A stretch of DNA of 64,000 bases from the NCBI GenBank assembly GCA_001179505.1, contig CDMY01000355.1, positions 40,155 through 104,154 of the forward strand. Direction: 5' to 3'. The translations under genes and the position numbers were made by a program. How positions within the stretch are numbered: position 1 is the stretch's first letter; each line of letters starts with the position of its first letter. Source of the stretch: Vitrella brassicaformis (Eukaryota > Sar > Vitrellaceae). Shown here in pieces: positions 1 through 11,423 of this stretch. The notes beneath the pieces were generated by a model that was given only the letters and a program-made list of their open reading frames with translations, was not told the origin of the DNA and searched no databases.

Positions 1-922
1 TCCTACCCGCCCCTTTGACGCCATCAGCCTTCTTCCAGCGCTGAGCCAGGCACCCTATCACCTCCATGGTGAGCTCCGCCGGCAGCTTGGTCATCTGCGG
101 CTTCCACACTTCCGGCGGATGCTTCACCACCTCCTTGGCCAGCGACTCAGCCACCCTGTCCTGGGGGAAGTTGGTACTCGTCATGAGGTTCGGCTTGAGC
201 TCCAGGACTAAGATTGCCACACCGAGGGTCCACTCGGGGATGCACGAGTAGAGCACGTCCAGGATGACAGCCACGTGCGCCTCCATGCCGAGATACTCAC
301 ACATAGCCAGCAGGTACAGCAGGCCGCCGTACACCATGGTGCCGTCCGGCTCGTGCTTCTTCTGCGGAGGGCCCTCGGAAGACGCCGCCGCCGCCGCTGC
401 TGACCCCTCTTGCACGGGCTCATCGTCCTGCTTGTGGTGTGTAGGCACATGAAGGGCGTAGGGGCGGTTCTGACATGAATGGAACCGGCAAATGACACAC
501 CCAGCAGAATGGCGTGTTGGCTGTTGTCTTACCTTCATGCCGGTGATGTGATTCTTGAGCAGCTGAAATGAACGGAAGAAGCAGATGGGGCATCAGGTCA
601 GAGGTACAGCAACGCGCGGGTGCCATTCCTACCTCAGAATCTGCCATCTCCGAGAGTGCCATCAGCACGGTCAGGTGTTTGAAGGTCTCGGCATGGATGT
701 ACGGCAGCTCCACCTCCTGTTTGGCGTTCTCGACAAACCCATCACGCTCGATGGCAGCAAAGTAACCCGAATGCTTGACGAGCAGATCCTGCACAAAAGA
801 GAGGCACGTGAATGTGGCGTTCCCACGTGTCTGCCCATCTCCCGCCTCACCTTCTTCTCGGTAAAGGTCTGCTGCGCGTCGCCTGAGCCAACGACTATCT
901 TGAAAAACGACGCCTCAGCCAT
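1..922 (-). CDS. BTB/POZ-like domain protein, 5' part (gene runs off the window)
   Basis: Four exons on the minus strand: 922-851, 788-633, 562-533 and 427 to the window edge. All junctions are GT-AG and in phase. The start MAEASFFKIVVG is the first ATG and the exon opens immediately at it. The region DLLVKHSGYFAAIERDGF followed by a helix (IHAETFKHLTVLMALSEM) resembles the core of a BTB/POZ fold, in which a basic/hydrophobic peptide after the first strand leads into an 'S.YF' motif. An acidic and alanine-rich insert (about residues 95-115) is followed by a helical region (GGLLYLLAMCEYLGMEAHV) like the alpha-helical second half of BTB proteins. The 3' end is missing. The start codon lies 189 bp from that of the divergent ACT-domain gene. 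BTB proteins usually act as adaptors for cullin-3 ligases or in oligomerisation; which role applies here is not visible. Assignment is by motif only. Confidence 0.6.
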
Positions 923-1111
923 GGCGCCGCCTCGCACACCTCTCACCCAAACTCCGTTTCTTCGATCCGTTTCGCTACTTTCGTTGTATGCTACAGTCTG
1001 GCAGCGCTAGAGGAGTGCCGTCATGGCCAGAATGCGATGAAAGGCGCTCATTTTCTCCGGACGCGATCCACTGAAGCTCGCGCGCAGAGATTCTGAAGAG
1101 CGAAGGCGATT

Positions 1112-3077
1112 ATGTGGAGAGGCACCATTCGTTCGGGGCGCAAGTCCATCGACGCCATTCCCGAGTCGAGAGACCAGTCTCCGGGACGCTCGCCCACGCT
1201 GTCGGTGTATGGAGGCCTCAACACACCCACATTCGGTGAGGGAGCACCTGGAGGGCATGAGGGGATGGCCTCTTGAATTGCATCACACTGCCTCTTGTCT
1301 GTGTCCCTTGGTTGGTTGCTGTCCATTCTCAGATATTCTGACGCCAGATCGTGTCGGTGTGTTGGCCACTGTCGCCCGCATCGTCGCAGAGCACCAGTAC
1401 ACCATCGAAAGTGCAGATGTCGAGACCACAGACAAGGGATACGCCCGCGAAGTGCTCCAGGTGTGTGTGTGTGCCTCGCGAAAACAAATTCGCATCCATC
1501 ACATGCCTTCTGCTCGATGTTTGTGACTGCAGCTGCGTCGCAGTGACGACTTTGACGCGGTGCCAGCGCCCGACGATTCGACGGCCCGTCTGGAGGCGCT
1601 GAAGAACAGCATCAAGGAGCACTTGAAGACGCTCATCGACACCGAAGAAGCACCCCGTCCCCGTGGGAAGGGCAGGAGGGCCAGGGGTCGGGCGGGCGAC
1701 AAGGACCAGGCAGAGATCGTCGTCGAGGGAGCCGACAAGGTGACAGAGATGGATGTGCGGATGGATAGCACCTGATGACTGTGTGATATCTGTTGTGTGT
1801 TGTCAGGTTGGATTGCTCGGAGGGATTACTGACGTCATCCGTCGTCATGGCTTCACCATATCCAACGCAAAGATCGAAACGATGCAGGTGCGCGCACACC
1901 GAGAAACAACATGCAGCGCGCACAGATCACCTGAGAATATCAGCTCACCTCTTGCTCACGTTGATCGCAGGACGGCGTTGTGCGCGACACGTTCCGTCTT
2001 CGGCTCGGCGGTGCGCTTCTCTACAGCGACACATCAATCGACGAGTGCCTGGAGGACCTCATGGAGTCACTCGAGGACAGCGGCGCAAAGTAAATTCCCA
2101 CAACGATGGCACGCAGAATGACTGGATGGTGTCGCCCGTCGTGTTGCCTGTTGCCTGTGTCAGTTTCCACGACTTTGTGGAGCCAGTGTTAGACGAGGAC
2201 TTCAAGTCATCCCCCATCAAGCAGCCCATCGCTCCCGAGCTCATTACCAAGATGGTCACCCACGACTCCCTGGAGCTCCCTCAGCTGCCCCCCAAGTCAC
2301 TCGAGACCCCCGCCCTCTACTCGCGCAGCGCCACAGACCCCGTGGGCACACCCGGCACATTCTTCACACCTCCCCTCAAACCATCCAATCGCCCCCCACC
2401 AGGGACCACCAATGACAGCTCACAGCAGCAGCAGCAGCAGCAGCGAACAGACAAGGACGTCAACGACTCGCTGGCGCAGTTTTTCATCTCGCGTCTTGAC
2501 AGCGATGACGACTTCAGACTCGAGGAGGCGGCCGAGCCGGTCCCGCCAGCGGACGGGCCGACTGCTGCCGAGGGGGCAGTCATCAGGAAAGACAGCGGGC
2601 CCGGCACGTGGGTGGGCAGCATTCGCCCCGACAGCCCTCTGATGAACGCCGTGAAGCGCGAGCCCAGGCCGACGCGGCCCCCCGGCCTCCGCCGCAAGCG
2701 ATCCAGCTCTATAGCGTCTGGCGAGCGTCTGCCCTCCCTGCCGGGCCACCGCACGTCGAGCTCCCACTCTCACTCCACCGAGACGAGCGAGAATGAGAAT
2801 GGCGGCGATCTCCCTCCTGTCAGTCAAACACCACGATCGGAGTCGCGTTCGCCGCAGGAAGGGATGCACCTCTCCTGCAAGATCAGCAAGAGACCCGCCA
2901 GTGTGGACGCAGGACCAAACAGGGGCAGACACAAGTCAGCAACCGAGCGAGCCAGCCATACACACACACACAGACCTTTTTTCTGATAACTTCTACTGTC
3001 CGCCTGTGTGTGCCTCCAGCTTCTGTCTGTCGGCGTTTCGCGGTCTCCGGAAGGACGAGAGGGGCATGCACACGTGA
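1112..3077 (+). CDS. ACT-domain protein with long disordered C-terminus
   Basis: Seven exons (1112-1235, 1333-1460, 1533-1739, 1807-1887, 1971-2089, 2164-2934, 3020-3077) give 495 residues, and the total length is an exact multiple of three. Two ACT-like small-molecule-binding modules are visible. The first is around PDRVGVLATVARIVAEHQYT...SADVET. The second is around DKVGLLGGITDVIRRHGF...NAKIETM followed by the strand VVRDTFRLRL. They are separated by a charged linker rich in Lys/Arg/Gly. This pattern of tandem ACT modules without a catalytic domain recalls eukaryotic ACR-type putative amino-acid sensors. The C-terminal 250 residues are low complexity, with a seven-glutamine run coded by CAG repeats (about 2422-2442), Pro-rich and Ser-rich parts. 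If the last intron is not spliced, the protein would end at 2986 instead. Ligand and role are unknown. Confidence 0.75.
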
Positions 3078-4233
3078 CCTTACTGCGTCCATTCCATTGA
3101 AGCGGTTTTTTCCTGGCGGTTTTTGCCAGCAAAGGGAAGGGGTAATGTGGGATGTGGGGGGGTCTCGCCGGTCTTTCTATCTGTCTATCTATCTATCTCT
3201 GTGTTCGTCCCGTCACGACGAATTTTTATCCATCTCGCGTGCATGTGTGCGCGCTGTGTCGGTCGGTCGGTCGGTCGGTCGGTCATTCCATATATTAGAG
3301 GGAACGGTGTGTGCATCTTATCTATCTTGTGTGCAGTGCATGTGTCGATCAGAAGTACACATGTGCACCTGGGTGGGGGTGGAGGCATACAGCCAGGCTA
3401 TCTATCAAGGTCCTCGACTTTTTTGGCCGCCCTGCTGCTGCCCGCGCGTCTGCCACAGACCAGCAGCATTGCAAGTGGGTGAGAGGTGCGGATGGAGGCC
3501 TGGAAGTTCTTGTGCTATCTATAGCTTTCGTACTGCCTGCCTGTCGCACCTCCTCTGCCCCGTGTCGTCGAATGGACCATTCATGTCGTCGATGGGTTTG
3601 GATGCCATGCTAGATGGCTGCTCGTATGGGCATGTATTTGCCTTCAACTGCGACGTCTTTTTCGCGAGTTTCGATGGGTCGATCATGCTTCAACCGCGTG
3701 TTCCTTCGTACGGGTGGCACAGGTGGCTGGAAGGCTTCCCGGGGTGCGTCGAACAACGCATGTTCGGGACACCTTCCTGTCGCGAGTCGCACCTGTGGGA
3801 GGAAGGCGTCAGAGAAGTCTGCAGTTTCTCTTCGCACTGGCTCCGGCTCGGTTGCGTCTTTGTGTGCGGTGAGAGTGACGTGCGGAGGGCGCTCGAGGGT
3901 GAGCAAACGAGACGGTCAAGCAAGACACGTCACGTTTCCTCACACTCCTGCCCCAGTGTTCAGTGCCTTGCGATCGAAGCACGAACAAGAGATCTAGACT
4001 GTAGTCACGAGTATCAGACTGTGCACTTGAGACTCTCTTGAGACAGCAAACGCCGAGTTGTGCATGGACGATTGTGCCTGACGACACCAATCCGTAGCCA
4101 GTCCACGACAAACCAAAGATCTCGGAGACACCATAATAATTTGCACGCCTGCTCGCCCCCAGTCTCAGTCGAGTGAAGCTCCCACATCCGCTCCCTCCAG
4201 GTGCGCTCTCAGTCCCCTCCTTTCTCTGCCGGG
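3078..4233 (+). other. Intergenic, microsatellite-rich, no gene seen
   Basis: Open frames on both strands show no recognisable domain and no convincing splice-phase chain. The part near 3176-3284 is made of tetranucleotide repeats. The stretch 4040-4230 presumably carries the promoter and 5' leader of the following gene. Confidence 0.5.
3176..3284. repeat. Tetranucleotide microsatellites (TCTA)n and (GGTC)6
   Basis: TCTA/TCTG units run at 3176-3199, and a perfect six-copy GGTC run lies at 3261-3284, just after the ACT-domain gene. Confidence 0.9.
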
Positions 4234-7200
4234 ATGATGACGAGTGACTCGGATACAGGAAGTGTGGGCCCGCTGCAGCACTCATGGCTTGCGGATGCAG
4301 TCAAGGTCGGCATGGTGTGTGCGCGACTGTTTCGGGACGGCGCGAGCGAGCAGAGGCGGGTCTTTCGACTTGTGTTGGGGATGATGGCACAATTGGTGAC
4401 AAAGCAGGCGAGAGAGGAGGGACTGGGCGAAGAGTTCGGCCCGACGACAGAGGACGACAGGGACGTCATCTGGAAGATGTGGAAGGCCGCAAGAGGTGAA
4501 GGAAGAACCGCATCTATTGTGTCCATCATCCATGTGTGGAAATGATGATGGTCTTGTATGCTGTCCACCATCAGGTGCTGTGCTTCACCTTTTGCCACCC
4601 ATCCGGCCCTCCATCGTGTGGCCCATCCTCCCCGCCATCCGTCTCCGTCTCGCGAGAGCATTGCGCATCATCAGGCACCTCATCTATGCCCGCCTTCTCT
4701 CGTCCTTCCTCTCACTCAAAGCCGTCTGGCGGCAATCATCGATGCGTGGTCGGGCATCGCAGGCGTCAGATGCGGTCAGGCGTCGCATACTGGGATGCCA
4801 GATCACCGAGGCGAGCGCACAGTGGAAGGGAGGGGTCGTCGGCGGCCTGATTGAGCTGGACCGTGCGGTCAAGAGGGTGCTGTTGAGGCGGAAGGGCATG
4901 GCCATGCGTGTGTGGCGGAGGGAGGCTGGGCGGGGCGACAGGGAGGGATGGGCCATGATGCGAAAGGGACTGATGAACTGGACGGGAGAAAAAGGCGGAG
5001 ACGCCGAGAAGAAGGTCGGTCAGACAATGGCGCAGACAAGTGGACTGGGTGTTTGGTTCGTCAGTCAATCTCCGCGTGTGTTTGCACAGTGGCTGGGTCT
5101 GATGCTGCCTGAGAGACAGTTGGTTGTCATCCTCCTCGATGCACTGTGGCGAAACAGTGAGCGTATATGCATATCATATGGCCTTCGATCACTCATTCCC
5201 TCATCTGTTGTGTGCAGATGGCTCCACGCTTCTCTCCAGGCTGCTCATCGACACAAATGTCTCATCCCTGGCTTACCAGCTCGCCAACCAATATGCTCAC
5301 ACTGACCCATCCGCCCTCCCGCCGCGCCTTGCATCCATCGCACAACCCATCACCGCCATGTCGACACTCACCAGCCTGACGGCCTTCTTGCCCTTCCCTT
5401 TCGAGTCGCATGATGTCGGCGGCGACGACGTCTTCGTCCGTGTGACCCCTGAGGCGATGCGACTGTGGGGCCGGGTGAGGGAGTGGCATGGGCGGGGCGG
5501 GACGCCCAGCGACCTCGGCAAGAGGAAGAGGGCGATGGCATACGATGAGGCGAGAGAGGCCAAGTCACTTCGGGCGGGCATCGCGACGCTTGCAGGTGGG
5601 TGGGGGAGAAGGGGGAGAGAGACATTGAGGAGAGACATGCGTTTGGTGTGCAGGCCTGGAGCCGAGAGCCAAGAAACAGGAGAAGAGACCTGTCGAGCTT
5701 TCGCAGTCCGTGACATCGCTCTCTGACGTGAGCCCTTCGTTGTGCCTGCATTCAGCATTTCTTCTGTTGATCAATGTTGTTTGCGTCAGAAAGAGATGGA
5801 TCGGATGGTCGACGAGCTGCTGGGGATATTCCGCCTTATGAGACACCAGCGCAAACACGGCACCAATCTCCTTGTCGACCGCGACCAGCTGAGCAAGCTG
5901 GTGTCCCACCCTGGCGAAAAATCGGGTTCAAAACTCTCGCCGCGGACCCTAATCTCTTCCCTCGAAAGCCTGAATGTGCTCCCGCCAGGCTCAAACTGGC
6001 TCGACTTTGAGCGTCTCGCGGCATCTCTGCTTCAGAAAGACATCGATGCCTCCGCAGCCCCTCTTCCATCTGTCGCGCCACCGTCACCAACAGCACCTCT
6101 CGACCAGCCGCCACCCCTCTCGGATACCTCGCCACCTCCGCCACCGTCCAACACCTTCCTGGACGTGCCCCCTCTCCGTGTTTGCGTCTGTGCCGCATAT
6201 GGCCTGCCGCTGTTTGACGAGCCGCGAGACGCGAGCCGGCTGTACAGTGTGGAAGTATGCTTGCTGGGCGACGGCAGGGAGGAGAGGGGAGGTGGTTCGA
6301 CGATGTTGAGGACCCGGCCGAGCACACTGGAGGGGCGGGGGCGGCCGATGGGTGGGCGGGTCATGTGGGACCATACGATCGAGTTCTCGATGAGAGACCT
6401 GACGGTGAGCGACGAGAAAACGATACAAATATATCGGTGCGTGAATGATTCTGGTTTGCTGTGTGCAGGTCTCTGCTTTCCGCAACCTGCGGCTCCGCTT
6501 CACTCTTGACGTGGTCAGCAAGGAAATAATGTGTGTGTCTCCAATTGCCGGACTTATTCCTTGTCAATTGCCTTCTACCCGTCAGCTTGTCTCACACAAG
6601 GAATGGCGCACCCTGGGCACCAAGGAGGTCCCTCTCCGCCACCTCGCCAAGCTGCAACTCGAAAAGCCGCAACCACAGCCACAGTCCTCCACTTCAGCTG
6701 GCCGCCCGCAGCGCTTCATTGTCAGAGGGGCGTGGGAAGACAGAGCACCCGCCATGTACCGATTCAGGCTGACGAATGTGGACCGGCGGCTGGGCAGGAG
6801 AGTGGAGAAGGCAGCAGCGGGGAAGAGGATGTATCTCACGATTGCGGTCAACGAACTATGTCTTCGAAGGCAGCGAGCTGCTGCGCAAGGACGAGTGGGG
6901 CAACCTTCTGAGGCCGCGGGCGGTGTTGAAGCCCATCCCTGTCCGGATGGACGTGTGGGTGGACTCGGCCGCCTTCCACCCCTCGCTGGTCGATGTGCAC
7001 CTCGACACATCGACGGACAGCACTAAGGAGGAGCAAGCAAAACTCGCCACATATGCGGTCGAGATGTCATTTTCAGGGCCGCTTGGGGGCGGCAGACAGC
7101 CGCAGATGCGGTCGACAAGGTTTGTGTTGGCGCAGCTGCTGACGAAGACCACTGCTGGGTCGCGGCCGGCTCAGTGGGCGAAGAAATGCAATTGGGGCGA

Positions 7201-10200
7201 CGTTGTGGACATCTCCCTCGAACAGCTTCAGGAAGAAGGAGGCGAGAAGCAGCTGCAGCTGTCAATGGCGCTGCTATCAAAGATCGACAACCAGGTGTGG
7301 CGTACACACACAAATAGCGTCTCTGATACACCATATGCGGCCTCTTTGCCTGTCGGTGTCTCTTTCCTGACAGCCCGACACTATCCGTCTCGGCGCAACC
7401 CCTACGCCAATCGACCCCCTGCCCTTCATGCTGCCCTTCCCCCCTCCGCCGCCCCACTTACCGCCCTACACCCTCCCCACAGGAGACAGCCTCGAGGACC
7501 GCACCGACTGGCAGCTCCACCCCTTCAGACTCACTCCATCCATCCTGCCACTCAGGGGCCAGCAGGCGATCGATGTCTGGGTGGGGTTCAAAGTCAGGTG
7601 GGTGTGGGAGGTGGTCGACTATCCGAGAGAGCCCTTTGCCGCCTTCCCTCTGCCGCCGTTCCCGAAGGTGCGGCCCCTCTCTCATCGTAGTCAGCAGCTG
7701 AGGCGTGGGCAGGACATCCAGACGGAGGCAACCTACCCGCCACAGTATGCTGAGACACGGCTAGAACCCCCATGTGTGGAGATTGTTCTCGACGGCATGA
7801 TCGTGAGCAACCTCCCTGACCTGCCCATGGAGTATGCCATTGAAGTCGCCCTGTCGCTGAAGACTACCCGCCCCCCGCCGCCATCTGGGCCGCCGCCCAA
7901 AAGAACAGAGACCCGTGAAGAACTGTCCAGGCGGGAAAGTGGTGTCGCCGTGCCTCCGATGGCGACACCTTTGCCGGCGACACAGGCCGCTTTCCCGCCG
8001 ACTGTAAGCCTTCCTGTCCCTGCCAGCGTGAGCATCCCTACCCCTCAGGCGCCCTTGCCGCCTCCACCCCCATCACCACCCCCACACGACGAGATGGAGT
8101 CCGAAAGCTCTGCATCGTCAGAAGAGCGAACGCCGATAGTCACCGAGACAACAGGCATTCTCTCATCCTTCCTGGGTCCGACAACAAGTACCCAGCCGGT
8201 GCCGCAGACAATGCCGCCACCGCAACAGTCAACGCGGGCCCTTTCACAAGTGGCGAAGAAGCGGCCCCCACCGCCGCCACCGAGTATGCCGTTCCCAGAG
8301 CCGCCTTCCCCCGAAGGCAGCGAGTCGACGAGCGGATCAGAGGAGGATCAGCTGCTGCCAAACTTCAACCTGCCGCTCTTCGCGCCTCCCACAGCCACAC
8401 ACGCAGCTCCTCCGCCCGATGCAGTGGCGACCAGTCGGCCGAAAGGGAGTCCCTCTGTGTGGATGAGCCGGGCGATCAAGAGCACGGGCGGTGAGGGGGA
8501 GCGGTGGATAGAGTGGAGGGAGGTGGGGGAGGTCCTGTTGGATGCTGGGGTGGACAAAACAGTAGGGCAGATGACGATGGCCGTGACGCTCTGCGCGAGG
8601 CCGCTCAGGATTCCGTCGCAGGTGGGGACACTTCATGAGACACACTGATCCACCACCATCAATCACCACGTGTGTGCTCTGGCCAGGGCGAGTGGCGTCC
8701 ATTTGCAACAGCCCACATGCCCCTTTCCAGCGTCCTCACCTTCACACCAACGCACCCCTTGCCTGCGCCCCCTGAACTCAATTTCCACTCCCTCCTTCTC
8801 CAGAGTGCTCTCTCGACACGCGACGTCACCGGCAGCCTGCGAATCGCCTGCCGCGTGCGCCACCACATGCAGGCGGCATTCTCCTTCCCACCTGCATCGC
8901 CACCCAGGAGGCCCATCACGCCTCGACTTCGCTTCGAGCCTCCACTGGTAGACAGGGCGATTGGTGTGGACAAGGGGGTCGAGGCGCAGATCGAGGCGCC
9001 GAGGACTGCTGAGATTGCTGTCCCTCGAGTGCCGGCAAGACCATCCGTGCCTGTCACTGCCGTCGCGAAGAAACCCGACTCGGTGATTGCGGCACCACCC
9101 AAGAAGCCAGGAGCCCGGCCACCACCACCACCGCCTCCTCTCCCTCCTGTCGTGCCAAAGCGTCCCTCTGTGAGGCCACCGTCTGAGTCGGCGAGCGAGG
9201 AGTCTGTGGAGCCTTCACGGCCGTCGATCATCAACCTCACCGCTGCAGCAGATCGCGACAGGAGGGCAGACTCGTGGATGGGCGACTTCCTTGGCCCGTC
9301 TGTCAGGCAGTCTGCTGGCATCTTTGAGTCGATCGGTGCATCCATTGGCGGCGCAGAGACAGGGCCGGTGGAGGCGAGAAAGGCAGCGGGGGAAGGGCCA
9401 AGGCCATCACCAACTCCACCTGCACCACTACGACCACCACCACCACCACCACCACCAATGGAAGAGCGAAAGAGCAGGTTGACGGTCGTGCTGAAGGATT
9501 CCAGCTACACGGACCTTGATATGGTGATCTTGGAGAGGGGAGTGCTCGATCTGAGGGGGAAGGCTCTCGGGCCAAAGGGATTTGCAGACATGGCGCGCGA
9601 GGCTCACCAATGGGCCAAGAAGCTGCACACCATTAAACTCGCCGGTGAGGCAAACTGCATGCAGCATATTGGCTCTCCACTCTTGCACCTCGCTACGGCC
9701 GCCTGATCTCTGCGTGCGTCCTGCAGGCACGTGTCTCGAGGACGAAGGCGCCATGGCACTGGCGAGATTCCTGGGCAGTGGCACGACAGCAAAGACCCCA
9801 AGGCTGAGCTACCTGGACGTCACTGGTACACGCACATGGTCCCCGAGGCATGTGTATATGCATGGGCTGTGTCCTGTCTTATCTTGCATCTTTTGCCAGA
9901 CACGGAGATGACGGAGCGTGGTGTGGTTGAGTTGGTGAGCTGCCTCTACACGCTCAACATACCCATCAAACAGTTCTCCATCGGAAGTGAGACGTGGGAG
10001 AGAGACACAGACAGACAGACAAGCACATGGTCGGAGTGACATCTGTGTGTGTGGCATTCCTGCGTGCCTCAGAGAATCCCCTTGGAGTGACCGGCACGGC
10101 CGCTGTCTCTGCCCTCCTCTCGGCTTCGAACACCCTGCTCAACATCAACCTGGCTGGTGATCGCCTCTCTGTGTGATTATGTGATTACGTGATTGCGTGC

Positions 10201-10746
10201 AGGCTGTGGCATCGAAGACGGCGGGGCCCGTGCGCTGGCTGGTGCCCTGATGCCCTCTGGCAGGGCTGGCCAGAGACCATCGCCGCTGATGAAAATCCGG
10301 CTCAAAGGTACCAAGCAATTTGCAGAACGCAATGGCGTTTTTCAGTCCTTTGCAACGATGCATGTGTTGTTTTGCGCCTCACAGATAACCGCATTGGCGA
10401 CAACGGAGCTGTCCTTCTGTTCCAGAGCTTTGCAAATGTGCCAAACCTCCGAGAAATCAATTTTGGAGGTGATCTTGTGTCTTCGCACGATGAAGCACTG
10501 TTCCCATCGATGTATTGCGGCATCCAGGCAACCCGTGGGGCGACAGGGGTGCATCAGCCTTGCTGGCACTGCTCGACACACCGGACATGAGAATAAAGGA
10601 CGTGGACATAACAAGTATGCCCGCGAAAAAGCCTTGTGACGGCATGATGGTGTCTCTTCTTTCTTGCAGGTATTCGTGTGTCTGGGAGTGTGCGCGACGC
10701 CTTGCGACAGAGTGCCGGGGAGCACAATGTGGCTGTTGTTATGTGA
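4234..10746 (+). CDS. Large protein: C2-like domain, proline-rich linkers, C-terminal leucine-rich repeats
   Basis: Multi-exon gene. The first exons are 4234-4495, 4575-5156, 5218-5595, 5654-5727, 5790-6404, 6469-7294 and so on to the stop at 10744-10746. The start is the double ATG MMTSDSD. The N-terminal third is helical and basic. A C2-like beta sandwich follows: RVCVCAAYGLPLFD, YSVEVCLLGDG, WDHTIEFSMRDLTVSAF, LRLRFTLDV, EWRTLGTKEVPL. Long Pro/Ser linkers (about 7.9-8.4 and 9.0-9.5 kb) surround a second possible beta-rich region. The end, from about 9480, is a ribonuclease-inhibitor-like LRR array with one repeat per small exon: SYTDLDMVILERGVLDLRG, NPLGVTGTAAVSALLSA, GIEDGGARALAGAL, NRIGDNGAVLLFQSF, NPWGDRGASALLALL. 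C2-plus-linker layouts occur in ciliary transition-zone proteins, but I cannot assign this one. Exon 6469-7294 is one base too long for its two phase-0 borders, which implies a frameshift near 6850 or a missed intron. The part read at 6531-6592 inside the same exon is also doubtful. Confidence 0.65.
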
Positions 10747-11423
10747 GTCCCAGTGAGGGCGTGGTTGTATCAGGGAAATTGATTCAATCAATGAGGAGGA
10801 TGAAATCGGCAGATCAGTGGATGTGACTTTGCTTCTGCACTGAGTCGATGGACAACTTAGGACTCCGACTTAGGAGACGAAATTTGGATATGTTTTGTTG
10901 GGGTGCGGCACACTGCATGCAGACATTAGGAATGAAAGCCACTCATCCGTTGTCCTTTAGGAACTCGTGTCTCCGATAGGCGTCTCCGCGTCATTTCCCC
11001 CACCTGGCATTTCCCTGCCGCGTATGGCCTGGGATGCTTAGGGTTTCTGTCGGTGGGTGACCTGCTGCCGATTGAATTTGGGACGGCCTTCATCATTTTC
11101 ACGGTGCCATCGCCACAGGCCATCACTGCCACACACATCACACACGAAGGTCCACACGCAACACAACGCATGAAGTGTACAGTATACAGTACAGCAAAAA
11201 ATGCCCAAAATGCCTTTCCCGCCCTGGTGCACAGCTCGCAGAGAAGCGCTGAGCCATTCTTCGCGTTAGCGTCTGCAGACACGACCAAGAGGAGCTCAGT
11301 GTCTTCACCGTCCAAGATCTCGCATTTCCATTCATCGAAGCGGCTGTGTGGATGCGGTCATGAGGAGGAGCACCTGTGCCGAGAAGATCTCACCACAGAT
11401 GCTGATCTGACCGCATTCTGCCG
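10747..11423 (+). other. Intergenic, no gene supported
   Basis: A minus-strand open frame at 11315-10926 has a short hydrophobic patch but no recognisable domain and no splice context. The rest shows nothing beyond the presumed promoter of the ankyrin/RING gene. Confidence 0.45.

Noticed and set aside
3010-4041. Open frame of 343 codons after the ACT-domain gene
   Set aside because: It runs through tetranucleotide repeats, has no domain and has the composition of non-coding GC-rich DNA.
10926-11315. Minus-strand frame with a hydrophobic patch
   Set aside because: No family resemblance and no splice or neighbour support; kept as intergenic.
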